The notes: a model not told the origin generated them from the letters alone. Numbered from the stretch's first letter, positions 1 to 6,165 are shown. The stretch is DNA of 9,882 nucleotides from Actinomycetota bacterium (GCA_003158705.1 PMKX01000034.1:1-9882); one strand, 5' to 3'. Program-made: numbers and translations.

Positions 1-674
1 GGCTTGATGTCGAGCAGCGGCGTCTCGTCCAGAACGTCGATGCCGCTCACGACCAGGACGTTGTCTTGCCTTTCGAGCAGACGAACCACCGACAGGCCGA
101 TCCCGTTGGGGCGACACGGGTGCCGCGACGAGAACACGCCATGGGGAGTGTCGTCCAGGAACGTGGGCCGCACCAACTCGACCTCGCCGGCGCGGTCGAA
201 CGAATACAGCAGGTAGATGTGGGTGAACGACTCCACGTCCTGCAAGCCGGCCGCGTAGGCGGGGAACACCTCGACGCGGCCCTCCGCCTCTGACGCGTAG
301 GCCGGCTGGATGGGGCACTCGTCCTTGGTGTGGTACGGCGAGTGGATGACGCCGATCGGGCTGACTTCCATGACCCTCCTGCTGTATGGGCGGGACGCAT
401 CCTTACCGGCCAACATCTGCTTGCGCTCGGATGTGTAGGCCCACCAGGGACGCTTCGGCTCGCCTTGCATGAACCTGACGGCGGAGATGAAGACGTCGAT
501 GACACAGGGATCATGTCGTCGTTGCGTCTTGCGGCACAGTTCCTCGTACATGGCGTAGGGATCCCGCCCTATCAAGTCCCGAGGATGAGACGCACCGATG
601 AGGCGCAAGTCCTCGGCGGAAGCTGGACCGACGTTGGGGATCTGTTCCAGCCTGGTGTACCTCTCACGATTCAT
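1..674 (-). CDS. trmO: Cdd1-type helix-hairpin-helix domain fused in frame to tRNA m6t6A37 methyltransferase TrmO (partial, runs off left edge)
   Basis: An open frame runs from the ATG at 674 to the window edge with no stop (224 residues visible). Residues 1-95 resemble the Cdd1 family: a helix-hairpin-helix start (LEQIPNVGPASAEDLRLIG), then RDPYAMYEELC, CVIDVFISAVRF and a WWAYTSERK end. From residue 102 (ATG at 371) the sequence is TrmO/TsaA: IGVIHSPYH near the start, SRHPCRPNGIGLSVVRLL as the family signature, then GIDVLDETPLLDIKP just before the edge. TrmO uses S-adenosylmethionine to N6-methylate t6A37 of threonine tRNA. A strong internal Shine-Dalgarno (AGGAGG, 375-380) precedes the ATG at 371, so TrmO may also, or only, be made separately. 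The start at 674 overlaps the upstream gene by 11 bases, suggesting translational coupling. Domain calls are from remembered family motifs; the lack of a stop between them was checked codon by codon. Confidence 0.85.
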   Translation of the reverse strand, partial: MNRERYTRLEQIPNVGPASAEDLRLIGASHPRDLIGRDPYAMYEELCRKTQRRHDPCVIDVFISAVRFMQGEPKRPWWAYTSERKQMLAGKDASRPYSRRVMEVSPIGVIHSPYHTKDECPIQPAYASEAEGRVEVFPAYAAGLQDVESFTHIYLLYSFDRAGEVELVRPTFLDDTPHGVFSSRHPCRPNGIGLSVVRLLERQDNVLVVSGIDVLDETPLLDIK

Positions 675-867
675 GAGTCTTCGAGCGTCGGCTGGGCCAT
701 TCGGCGAAAGCCAGATAGAACAAAGCCGCCAGGTTCAGGACCGGGACTACCTGGCTCAAGGCATACCAGCCTGGGTAGCCGGCCTTGCGGAAGACACGCC
801 ACCACGGCCATATGCAGAGCGCGAACAAGAGCCAAATCAGGACTTCCTCAACACCGATGTTGGACAT
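664..867 (-). CDS. Small two-helix membrane protein (67 aa)
   Basis: The ATG at 867 has a purine-rich GGGGGAG just upstream; longer in-frame starts add only arginine-rich shadow sequence. Hydrophobic segments lie at about residues 7-23 (VLIWLLFALCIWPWW) and 36-56, linked by RVFRKAGYPGW, and the tail is basic and hydrophilic. A motif of the type K/RAGxPGW between two helices recurs in small bacterial integral membrane proteins such as the DUF5684 group, but this protein is much shorter and I assign no function. Its stop overlaps the start of the Cdd1-TrmO frame by 11 bases, so the two are probably co-transcribed. Confidence 0.7.
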   Translation of the reverse strand: MSNIGVEEVLIWLLFALCIWPWWRVFRKAGYPGWYALSQVVPVLNLAALFYLAFAEWPSRRSKTHES

Positions 868-922
868 CGCTCCCCCTTCATCTGCTTTGATGGTGCCGAG
901 CAGCGTCCGCCGCGCGTGCAGT

Positions 923-1513
923 CTACTGCGCGCACCAGGACGCCTTCGCTGGCGGAGCCTGTTCGGTCTGGGCCGGGGGCGGCGCCGTGGCCCGATGCAG
1001 TGCATCAATGTCCGACCACACGTAGCGGCACACCGCCATCGAGCCCCCGTCCGGCGCCGCGACGACGGCACACTCCACCACGGTCGCTTCCAGCCGCTCG
1101 TAGAAAGCCCTCGCCGGCGCGTTCGCCTCGATGACCCACACGTACATGCCGTCTTCGGGATGGTGTTCTCGCGCCCAGGCGGTCACGCTGCGGACGAGCC
1201 GTTTGCCGACTCCGCGGCGCTGCTCGCCGAAGGCCACATGAACGTTGTCGAGCAGCACCCCCCATCGCTTGTCGGAGTCAGCGAGAGCGCAGGCGAACCC
1301 GATCGAGCGCTCTCCATCCAGAGCGAGAACGGCGAAGACCCCGTCGCCTGCCTCTGTGAGGCGCGCCTGCCAGTGAGCGAGGCGCTCGGCGACGAGGTCG
1401 CCGTCGAGGTAGGCGTCGGCCAGCATGCCGCGGTAGTGCTCTCGCCAGCTCGCGGCGTGCAGCCGGGCGATGACGTCCGCGTCGGATGCCTCGGCTTGAC
1501 GGAGGGCGATCAT
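923..1513 (-). CDS. GNAT family N-acetyltransferase (196 aa)
   Basis: The protein begins MIALRQAEASDADVIARLH, a typical GNAT first strand and helix. The acetyl-CoA binding motif A is visible as VAFGEQRRGVGKRLVRS (R/QxxGxG/A loop), followed by NAPARAFYERL, the usual motif B helix with its Asn and Tyr. It should transfer an acetyl group from acetyl-CoA to an amine; the substrate cannot be read. The ATG at 1513 was chosen because the domain starts there, although no strong ribosome site precedes it; an upstream ATG at 1552 adds 13 residues of doubtful character. The last 20 or so residues are rich in Pro and Ala, lie beyond the domain, and may be extension into former non-coding sequence. It follows the GNAT gene at 1568 by 54 bases with no attC between them. 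Confidence 0.85.
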   Translation of the reverse strand: MIALRQAEASDADVIARLHAASWREHYRGMLADAYLDGDLVAERLAHWQARLTEAGDGVFAVLALDGERSIGFACALADSDKRWGVLLDNVHVAFGEQRRGVGKRLVRSVTAWAREHHPEDGMYVWVIEANAPARAFYERLEATVVECAVVAAPDGGSMAVCRYVWSDIDALHRATAPPPAQTEQAPPAKASWCAQ

Positions 1514-1567
1514 GTGAGGCAGCCGGTCTCGGTCTGCCCTGGCGCCGCGCACATCAGGGTGCTGCGC

Positions 1568-2095
1568 TCACTGGTCGTCGCCAAGCTCGACCAGCGCGTA
1601 GACCACCCGATCCGTCACCTCGCCGTCCTTGAAGACGCTGGCTCGGGAGATGCCTTCGCGCACGAAGCCGCAGTGCTCCAGGACGCGCATCGAGCGCGGG
1701 TTCCAGGCGAAGACGGCCGCCTCGAGGCGGCAGAGCCCGAAGTGGGACATCACCTCGGGGATCACGGCTTTCGCCGCCTCGGTCATTATCCCGCGTCCCC
1801 AGTAGGGCTCGCCCAGCCAGTAGCCGAACTCGGCGGACTTGCGGAAGACGCCCTCACCAAGTTCGAGGCCGAGGCCGCCCACGGCTTGACCATCGACCTC
1901 GATCGCCCAGTCCGTCGGTTCGGTCATGCGGGCAACGCGAGCGAACCAGGCATCCGCGTCGGCCTCGGTGTAGGGATGCGGGAACATGTCCGTGAGGTTG
2001 CGCCAGACGTTGCGGTTGTTGGCGGCGTGCACGAGCGCGGCCTTGTCGCTCGGCGACCAGTCGCGCACAACGCACTGCGAGCACTCGAGTCTCAT
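1568..2095 (-). CDS. RimJ/RimL-type GNAT N-acetyltransferase (175 aa)
   Basis: The sequence has the layout of the RimJ/RimL (Acetyltransf_3) branch: an N-terminal LECSQCVVRDWSPSDKAAL strand, the aromatic HPYTEADADAWF helix, the GYWLGEPYWGRGIMTEAAK acetyl-CoA loop, then RLEAAVFAWNPRSMRVLEHCGF and REGISRASVFKDG at the end. The family acetylates N-termini of ribosomal proteins or small amines; the substrate here is unknown. The length is normal for the family. The ATG at 2095 is preceded by AAGGGG at suitable spacing. It starts 24 bases after the stop of the small membrane gene at 2120 and is followed by a second, only distantly similar GNAT gene, so the two are not a recent duplication. Confidence 0.92.
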   Translation of the reverse strand: MRLECSQCVVRDWSPSDKAALVHAANNRNVWRNLTDMFPHPYTEADADAWFARVARMTEPTDWAIEVDGQAVGGLGLELGEGVFRKSAEFGYWLGEPYWGRGIMTEAAKAVIPEVMSHFGLCRLEAAVFAWNPRSMRVLEHCGFVREGISRASVFKDGEVTDRVVYALVELGDDQ

Positions 2096-2119
2096 CTTGG
2101 TCCCCTTATCCGGTCGCGA

Positions 2120-2461
2120 TCACAAGTAGTGGAGGAAAGCGACGGCGATGCTAGGTAGAGCAACGATTACCGGGTAGACGGAGTTAAGATGCGAGCGGGT
2201 CTCCGGGTCGACCGGATCATCGGATCGCCGGTCTGCGGCAGGCGCCGGCAGCTGCGTCATCGCCGCCCGAGACGGATAGGTGCGGCCAACGAACAGCGTG
2301 CCGGACATGATGAAGGCCGTAGCCATGCACACCAGCGCGATCAACACACATCCCTGGAAGAAGCGTGAGTCGTTGCCCGTGGCCAGGGCGACGAAGCCGG
2401 CGATCCCCACCAGCACAGCTCCGACGACTAGAGCGATGCCGATACGCTTCAATGCCCCCAT
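2120..2461 (-). CDS. Small membrane protein, probably three helices (113 aa)
   Basis: The ATG at 2461 follows GAGGAG by 7 bases; upstream in-frame codons cross the attC remnant and were excluded. Helices are predicted by eye at residues 6-28 (RIGIALVVGAVLVGIAGF), 34-58 (FFQGCVLIALVCMATAFI) and 94-113, with a hydrophilic loop rich in Pro, Ala and Asp between the second and third. The third helix runs to the final residue (AVAFLHYL). I recognise no family. It is the first gene beyond the last attC core, so it may be either the last cassette gene or the first chromosomal gene next to the array. Confidence 0.7.
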   Translation of the reverse strand: MGALKRIGIALVVGAVLVGIAGFVALATGNDSRFFQGCVLIALVCMATAFIMSGTLFVGRTYPSRAAMTQLPAPAADRRSDDPVDPETRSHLNSVYPVIVALPSIAVAFLHYL

Positions 2462-2497
2462 GCACGTTCTCCTCGGTCGGCCATCCGCTTGTTGGGC
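2462..2497 (-). other. attC remnant (one half-site only)
   Basis: The coding strand reads GCCCAACAAGCGGATGGCC directly after the GNAT gene stop. The first 14 bases match the 5' half of the other sites (RYYYAAC then AAGCGgAT), nearly the same as the site at 3650-3695. No matching GTTRRRY half follows: a ribosome binding site and start codon come about 30 bases later. This looks like an attC that lost its 3' half, and no further attC core is seen to its left. Confidence 0.55.
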
Positions 2498-2508
2498 AGC
2501 GACACGAC

Positions 2509-3003
2509 TCACTCCCTGAGACGTCGGGGATCGATCGCGAACCGGGTCGACTGGGGCTCGAAGCCGAGGTGACGCCATGCCTCTTGCGCGCCGGTGTTGA
2601 AGCTCTGTGACGAGAGCAGCAAGCGGTCCACCCCGGCCTGCTCGGCGTCAGCGGCGACCACGCGCAGCAGAGCACGTGCGACTCCCCTGCGGCGCCAGGC
2701 GGGGTGGACGCCGATCTGGTCGACCTCCCACCAGGCGCGAGCATGGCAGAACAGGTGCCCCTCCCGGGCCTTGACGAGGACGGAGACGTAGCCGACGGAG
2801 GCGCCTCCCGCCGTGGCCACCCACATGCGCACATTGTCATCATCGAGCTGGGTCAGGAACCAAGCGGCCACCTCGGCAGCTTCGGGACGCGTGTACACCG
2901 CCGGCTCGTGCGACCGGTGGAGATCCTGGACGAAGCCGTTCAGCTCCGCGAGCGCAGAGGCGTCGCCAGCTTCGGCCCGTCGCACCGAGAAGTCACCGCT
3001 CAC
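2509..3003 (-). CDS. GNAT family N-acetyltransferase, cassette-borne (164 aa)
   Basis: The product reads SVRRAEAGDASALAELN at the N-terminus, then a central strand VRMWVATAGGASVGYVSV, the acetyl-CoA motif VHPAWRRRGVARALLRVV at about residues 97-114, and FNTGAQEAWRHLGFE near the end. All are standard GNAT features with normal spacing. The substrate is unknown; GNAT enzymes carried in cassettes include aminoglycoside acetyltransferases, but nothing here places this one among them. The GTG at 3003 follows GGAGG by 7 bases, whereas the longer in-frame start would lie across the recombination core at 3019-3025 and is rejected. It forms a single-gene cassette between the cores at 3019 and 2491. Confidence 0.92.
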   Translation of the reverse strand: MSGDFSVRRAEAGDASALAELNGFVQDLHRSHEPAVYTRPEAAEVAAWFLTQLDDDNVRMWVATAGGASVGYVSVLVKAREGHLFCHARAWWEVDQIGVHPAWRRRGVARALLRVVAADAEQAGVDRLLLSSQSFNTGAQEAWRHLGFEPQSTRFAIDPRRLRE

Positions 3004-3018
3004 AGGTGCCCTCCGTCT

Positions 3019-3042
3019 GCCTAACAATGATTAGCGGTCACC
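3019..3042 (-). other. Short recombination core after the ParE gene, resembling the attI end
   Basis: On the coding strand the toxin stop is followed within 15 bases by GTTAGGC (3019-3025), a perfect GTTRRRY core, then the GNAT cassette. A normal attC would have a partner core 60-90 bases upstream; only a weak GCTAATC is seen. The stretch GACCGC-TAA-TCATTGTTAGGC instead matches the sequence ending the attI region (GACCGC-ATAC-TCATTGTTAGGC, 9590-9611). So this is either a shrunken attC or an attI-derived junction. Confidence 0.6.
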
Positions 3043-3337
3043 TCGCGCGCTCCTGCCAGTGGCGCGGATCGCGATGGGCGTGCATGCAGGCGACAACGCT
3101 GATCAGCTGTGCCGCGGGCACGAAGTAGACGCCGTAGGGAAAGCGCCGCAGCAGTGTACGCCGACAGGTGAGATAGACGACCGGGTAGCGCTCCGGCATG
3201 CGAGCAATCTCGGCCAAGGCGACATCGACTGCGCGTAGGAACTCGGCGCCAAGACCTGGGGCACGCTGCTCGTACCACAGCGCGGCGTGAGCGATGTCTG
3301 CCTCGGCGGCCGACCGGACGACGAGGCGGGGAGTCAT
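3038..3337 (-). CDS. ParE/RelE family toxin (99 aa)
   Basis: The protein begins MTPRLVVRSAAEADIAHAALWY, the first strand and helix of the ParE/RelE fold, followed by AEFLRAVDVALAEIARMPERYP, the second helix and the conserved xPxxYP turn, then the core strands RRTLLRRFPYGVYFV and ISVVACMHAHRDPRHW at the C-terminus. This matches ParE-type toxins in length and order. ParE proteins act on DNA gyrase and RelE proteins cut mRNA on the ribosome; which applies cannot be told. Its ATG overlaps the antitoxin stop as ATGA, so translation is coupled. The HRDPRHW ending is typical, so the toxin looks complete despite ending against a recombination core. Confidence 0.92.
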   Translation of the reverse strand: MTPRLVVRSAAEADIAHAALWYEQRAPGLGAEFLRAVDVALAEIARMPERYPVVYLTCRRTLLRRFPYGVYFVPAAQLISVVACMHAHRDPRHWQERAR

Positions 3338-3564
3338 CCGGCCTGGGCCAGGCGCTTCTGGATACGCTCGCGCACGACCTCCCAAGGCTCACCGGAGCCG
3401 GCGTCGCGCTCGAAGTCGGCGAGTCGCAGCTCGAGCTCGGCGCGCTGGGCATCGGTCAACGGTAGTTCGCCGGTGTCGGCAGCGACGCTGTCCCAAAGGT
3501 CCTCGGCGAGCTGGATGCGCTCGGCTACCGAGAGTTCGCTGAGCTTGAGGTCGATGGGCTGCAT
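3334..3564 (-). CDS. Unstable addiction-module antitoxin (76 aa)
   Basis: The sequence LSVAERIQLAEDLWDSVAAD with LPLTDAQRAELELRLADFE further on is the signature of the putative addiction module component family (TIGR02574/Unstab_antitox), small acidic helical proteins found just upstream of ParE/RelE toxins. It should bind and neutralise the toxin encoded by the overlapping gene and may repress the operon. The ATG at 3564 starts the conserved block; the ribosome binding site is weak. The 85 bases upstream to the attC at 3650 are the leader of this cassette and could carry its own promoter: TTGTCC and TAGTGC spaced by 17 bases are visible, though the second is a poor match. Confidence 0.92.
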   Translation of the reverse strand: MQPIDLKLSELSVAERIQLAEDLWDSVAADTGELPLTDAQRAELELRLADFERDAGSGEPWEVVRERIQKRLAQAG

Positions 3565-3649
3565 ATGGTCAGTCTGCCCGGAGTGGGCGCACTACGCAAC
3601 ACCCTGTTGGTGGACAATTGCGGTTCACGGTGTACCGCTAGCGCCCCGC

Positions 3650-3695
3650 GGATAACCCGCGAGCAGAGCGAGCCGGGCCGATCCGCTTGTTCGGC
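3650..3695 (-). other. Short attC site of the Phd/VapC cassette
   Basis: The coding strand starts GCCGAACAAGCGGAT (core 3689-3695, one base off RYYYAAC) and ends GCGGGTTATCC (core 3650-3656). The first 14 bases match other sites in the array. At about 46 bases it is shorter than the usual minimum near 57 bases, so an internal deletion is likely and recombination efficiency may be poor. Confidence 0.6.
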
Positions 3696-3707
3696 GAGGC
3701 CCCCACG

Positions 3708-4121
3708 TCACTCGGCCTGCTTCCACACCTCAAGCTCGAGTCCCGGCACGCGCGCGAACTCGCGCACATTGGCGGTGACCATGGTCAGCCCATGAGCGAC
3801 GCAGGTGGCGGCGAGCCAGAGGTCGTGGGGCCCGATCAGCACGCCGGCTTGGCGCAGATCGGCCCACAGCTGCGCATGTGCTCGCGCGCAGGCGAGGTCG
3901 ACGGAGAGCAGCGGGAAGCGCTCCAGGAGGCCCTCGACGAAGGCCGAGCGCCGGGCGCGAACGTCCGGCGCGGTCGCGCGATGCACGCCGTGGAGCAGCT
4001 CGCTGGCGGTCACCACGGAGAGGAACGCTTCCTCCTCGCCGTGGCGCTCGACGTGCGGCTCCAGGTCGAGGCGCCCGCGCTCGGCCTCGATCAAAATGCT
4101 GGCGTCAATCAGGACTGCCAC
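3708..4121 (-). CDS. vapC: VapC-type PIN domain toxin ribonuclease (137 aa)
   Basis: PIN domain acidic residues are visible in order: Asp6 in VLIDASILIEAER, Glu41 in SVVTASELLHGVHRA, Asp100 in GPHDLWLAATCVAHGL, and the TANVREF block near residue 120, where Glu replaces the common Asp. These would bind the divalent metal for RNA cleavage. Many VapC toxins cut tRNA or rRNA; the target here is unknown. The length is normal. The GTG at 4121 is the only start that keeps the first strand, and it overlaps the end of the antitoxin gene by 13 bases. The pair forms one cassette, transcribed from the promoter at 4411-4439. Confidence 0.95.
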   Translation of the reverse strand: MAVLIDASILIEAERGRLDLEPHVERHGEEEAFLSVVTASELLHGVHRATAPDVRARRSAFVEGLLERFPLLSVDLACARAHAQLWADLRQAGVLIGPHDLWLAATCVAHGLTMVTANVREFARVPGLELEVWKQAE

Positions 4122-4378
4122 ACGTCACGCACCTCGCCCAGCTCGCCCTGCGCTGCGGCAAGATCCTCGGCAAACTCGCCGGCTTCAGCCGCCGACAGCC
4201 TCGGCAGGGAGGCAAGCAGGCCCGGCAGCTCCGAAAGGCGCGCCCCGGTGGGCAGGGGTCGCAGCTCGGCGAGCGGCTTCTTGCCGCGAAGAAGCGTGAA
4301 CGACTCACGGCGGTAAGCCACTCGGTTGACGTAGTCGGCGAAGTTGCGGGCCACCTGGGTGACGGTCACATCGGACAT
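4109..4378 (-). CDS. Phd/YefM-type antitoxin (89 aa)
   Basis: The N-terminus VTVTQVARNFADYVNRVAY followed by RESFTLLRGKKPLAELRP is the Phd/YefM DNA-binding fold. The C-terminal half (SAAEAGEFAEDLAAAQ) is acidic and probably helical, as expected for the toxin-binding part. It should bind VapC and repress the shared promoter through the inverted repeat at 4401-4413. The ATG at 4378 is preceded by GAGGAGG at good spacing. The antitoxin precedes and overlaps the toxin gene, the common order. Confidence 0.93.
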   Translation of the reverse strand: MSDVTVTQVARNFADYVNRVAYRRESFTLLRGKKPLAELRPLPTGARLSELPGLLASLPRLSAAEAGEFAEDLAAAQGELGEVRDVWQS

Positions 4379-4400
4379 GGGACACCTCCTCGTGCTGACA

Positions 4401-4439
4401 TCTGAAAATCAGAATACATGATTCCCTGCCCATTGTCAC
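4401..4439 (-). promoter_or_regulatory. Promoter and palindromic operator of the Phd/VapC operon
   Basis: On the coding strand GTGACA (4434-4439) and TATTCT (4411-4416) are spaced by exactly 17 bases, a good sigma-70 type promoter. A perfect inverted repeat TCTGA-TTT-TCAGA (4401-4413) overlaps the -10 box and likely start point, 23 bases before the antitoxin ATG. Such repeats are typical operators for Phd-type autorepression. This gives the cassette expression independent of the array promoter. Confidence 0.75.
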
Positions 4440-4456
4440 GCTACGCCACCGGTTCC

Positions 4457-4543
4457 GCCGAACGTGGTGCGCATGACCTGCGCCGGCTGCCCTTCCACCG
4501 GAGTGTATCGGCTGGGCGCTTCAGCTTCATGCGCTTGTTAGGT
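4457..4543 (-). other. attC site of the 81-aa membrane protein cassette
   Basis: The coding strand begins ACCTAACAAGCGCATGAAGC and ends AGGTCATGCGCACCACGTTCGGC in two blocks around an imperfectly paired centre, 87 bases in all. The arms AAGCGCATG and CATGCGC are complementary. The final core GTTCGGC has one mismatch to GTTRRRY. Confidence 0.85.
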
Positions 4544-4563
4544 ACACGTGGCACGGCAGTTCT

Positions 4564-4809
4564 TCAGCGCTTCCACGGCCACCACAGCATGCGTGGATCC
4601 CAGCGTTCTCTGCCAGGTCCGACGCTGACGTACGCCGGGATGAACACGACGCTCAGGAACAGCAGCGCGACCAGCCACTGCGTGCGCACAGACGAATCGA
4701 CAGCGTCGTCACGGAGCAGATCGGCGACACACCAGGCCCAGGCGTGCACGAACGGGAGCAAAAGGACACAGACAAGAACCGCAAGCAGTAGGTATCCTAG
4801 ACCGCTCAC
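4564..4809 (-). CDS. Small two-helix membrane protein, cassette-borne (81 aa)
   Basis: Two hydrophobic segments are clear: residues 4-32 (GYLLLAVLVCVLLLPFVHAW) and 44-64 (WLVALLFLSVVFIPAYVSVG), separated by the acidic stretch LLRDDAVDSSVR and ended by a basic Trp-rich tail. The pattern of two helices with an aromatic-Pro end recalls the phospholipase D N-terminal-like membrane segment, but no catalytic domain follows and I make no functional claim. Two GTG codons stand in tandem; the second, at 4809, has the better spacing of 5 bases from GAGG. It fills a cassette of about 370 bases. No promoter was seen. Confidence 0.75.
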   Translation of the reverse strand: MSGLGYLLLAVLVCVLLLPFVHAWAWCVADLLRDDAVDSSVRTQWLVALLFLSVVFIPAYVSVGPGRERWDPRMLWWPWKR

Positions 4810-4826
4810 CACGACCTCGGCGTTGT

Positions 4827-4916
4827 ACCTAACGTGGGGCGCATGAGCTGTTGGCTCGCTGCGCTGTCGACGACATCATGACTGCCTGGCCAATCTGCTC
4901 GATGCGCTTGTTAGGC
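4827..4916 (-). other. attC site of the second lipoprotein cassette
   Basis: This is a 90-base site with perfect cores: GCCTAAC at 4910-4916 and GTTAGGT at 4827-4833. The arms AAGCGCATCGAGCAG and CAGCTCATGCGC pair with an unpaired base or two, as expected for the extrahelical bases that IntI recognises in folded single-stranded attC. It is the cleanest site in the array and closely related to the one at 5557. Confidence 0.93.
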
Positions 4917-4962
4917 AGGACGCCCCCGGATGCGTTTCGCCTGCTCATGCAACCAGGCGTCA

Positions 4963-5541
4963 CTAGTTCGTGACCGTGAAGCTCTGGGCGACCGCGTTCA
5001 GCTGCGGTTCGACGGCCGACCACTCTGAGACGTCAGCCCCCAGTTCCACGCTGTAGCCTTGGTCACCATGGAAGAGCAGGTAGCTGATCTCGTGCCTGCC
5101 GCCCTTGTGCGTCTCGAACCTCATCCCCCGGGCGCCCCCGAGTGTCGCCCAGTCCCAGGTCCAGCCGTCCTTGGTTGGGTAGTTGCCCCAGATCCACCCG
5201 TCCCAGGAAGTATGCTCGGCCTTACTCCACTGCCCGAGCATGTCGTTGACGACAGCGACGCTCGCCCGTGCGGTCGAGACTCCGACGTAGGGATCGTCGG
5301 ACTGCCCACGCAGGTGCAGAACGATGCTGAACTGCGCGTTCTCCGGCATGGGGTGCTGAGAAGCCTCGAATTGGCCGGGGCCGTAGGCAATGGAGAAGTG
5401 GAACTCGGCGTTGGTGTAGGTCGTGGTGGCGGAGCCCGAGGGCGATGAGGCCCGGGTGCCGTGCGCGCAGCCGGCGATCAGCGCCGTTGCGACCAGCACG
5501 GCGAGAACCAACGTCACATGTCCGGCTCGCACTCCTGACAC
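4963..5541 (-). CDS. Secreted lipoprotein of unknown function, cassette-borne (192 aa)
   Basis: A signal peptide (TLVLAVLVATALIAGC) with lipobox IAGC at residue 25 marks this as a lipoprotein anchored outside the cytoplasmic membrane. A short Ser/Thr/Gly linker leads to a globular domain beginning TYTNAEFHFSIAYGPGQFEA and ending VEPQLNAVAQSFTV. An aromatic first strand of this kind and a final AxxIxxSF-like helix-strand are seen in PsbP/DcrB-like lipoprotein domains, so that fold is a guess. The GTG at 5541 has GAGG 6 bases upstream, and a start further upstream would lie across the core at 5557. No partner gene is evident; it is a single-gene cassette. Confidence 0.85.
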   Translation of the reverse strand: MSGVRAGHVTLVLAVLVATALIAGCAHGTRASSPSGSATTTYTNAEFHFSIAYGPGQFEASQHPMPENAQFSIVLHLRGQSDDPYVGVSTARASVAVVNDMLGQWSKAEHTSWDGWIWGNYPTKDGWTWDWATLGGARGMRFETHKGGRHEISYLLFHGDQGYSVELGADVSEWSAVEPQLNAVAQSFTVTN

Positions 5542-5556
5542 GCGCACCCTCTCTCT

Positions 5557-5646
5557 GCCTAACGTGTTGCACATGAGCTGCCGGCTCGCAGCCCTTTTGC
5601 CCGAATCATGGCCCCCAAGCCGGTCTGCTCGATGCGCTGGTTAGCA
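5557..5646 (-). other. attC site of the BrnT/BrnA cassette
   Basis: The coding strand ends with a perfect GTTAGGC (5557-5563). The 5' core TGCTAAC (5640-5646) departs from RYYYAAC at two positions. The arms CCAGCGCATCGAGCAG and CAGCTCATGTGCAAC pair and match those of the site at 4827. Length is 90 bases. Confidence 0.87.
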
Positions 5647-5668
5647 AGTCAGCCTGCGGCAGGCGAGG

Positions 5669-5893
5669 TCAGCTTGCCCTCTCGAGTCGCTCGGCGATCC
5701 AGACCTTGATGATGGACTGGCGGGTGACGCCGAGGCGCCTGGCTTCGCTGTCCAGAGAATCGATCATCCAGACAGGGAAGTCGACGTTGACGCGCCGCTG
5801 CTCACGGTTGGGTCGGCGCACGTTTGCCAAGTCGAGCTCGGAGGTGATGTCCTCGCCGTCATCGAAACGCTTGTCGAGTTCACTTGCCTTCAT
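5669..5893 (-). CDS. brnA: BrnA-type ribbon-helix-helix antitoxin (74 aa)
   Basis: The C-terminal part reads RRVNVDFPVWMIDSLDSEAR then RLGVTRQSIIKVWIAERLER, a ribbon-helix-helix DNA-binding fold of the BrnA/CopG kind. The N-terminal part (ELDKRFDDGEDITSELDLA) is the BrnA-type toxin-binding segment. It should neutralise BrnT and repress the operon. Its ATG at 5893 lies 14 bases inside the end of the toxin gene. The order, toxin first, is the usual one for BrnTA. Confidence 0.93.
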   Translation of the reverse strand: MKASELDKRFDDGEDITSELDLANVRRPNREQRRVNVDFPVWMIDSLDSEARRLGVTRQSIIKVWIAERLERAS

Positions 5894-6143
5894 AGATCGC
5901 CACCTCCTCGGGACGGGCCCGGCGCACGGAGATCAGCCGGATGTCCTGGCCGCGGTAGGTGATGAAGGCCGACCAGTGCGTATCGCCGATCAGTCCCACG
6001 ACCAGGAACCGCGCTTCGACGTCGCTGCGAGCCGGTGCCTCGGCGAGCGCCTCGTCTGCCCACAACGCCTGGGCCTCGACGAAGTCGATGCCGTGCTTGG
6101 CCTTGTTGGCGGCACTCTTGCGCTCGTCGAACTCAAACGCCAC
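5880..6143 (-). CDS. brnT: BrnT-type toxin ribonuclease (87 aa)
   Basis: The sequence FEFDERKSAANKAKHGIDFVEAQALW is the classic BrnT opening, followed by RFLVVGLIGDTHWSAFITYRG and DIRLISVRRARPEEVAIYE, the RelE-like core with the conserved Arg-rich strand. BrnT of Brucella is a ribonuclease that inhibits translation. The length is normal. The GTG at 6143 follows GAGG by 6 bases. The gene lies directly upstream of, and overlaps, brnA, and an AT-rich promoter with an inverted repeat sits 20 bases ahead of it. Confidence 0.95.
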   Translation of the reverse strand: MAFEFDERKSAANKAKHGIDFVEAQALWADEALAEAPARSDVEARFLVVGLIGDTHWSAFITYRGQDIRLISVRRARPEEVAIYEGK

Positions 6144-6165
6144 TCGCGACCTCTGCTGCCATTAC

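Noticed and set aside
47..514. 155-residue minus-strand frame at the left edge
   Set aside because: It is an Arg/Ser-rich shadow of the Cdd1-TrmO frame, which matches family motifs along its whole length.
372..674. Sequencing frameshift as an explanation for the Cdd1-TrmO junction
   Set aside because: Both parts match their families in the same frame with no shift near the join. Only a lost stop codon, not an indel, would be needed, and nothing in the sequence shows one.
868..922. Possible attC between the GNAT gene at 923 and the 67-aa membrane protein gene
   Set aside because: The 55 bases hold no RYYYAAC or GTTRRRY core and no paired arms; the same is true of 1514-1567 and 2096-2119.
785..2158. 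457-residue plus-strand open frame
   Set aside because: It runs antisense to two clear GNAT genes, has no family motif, and long antisense frames are expected in GC-rich DNA.
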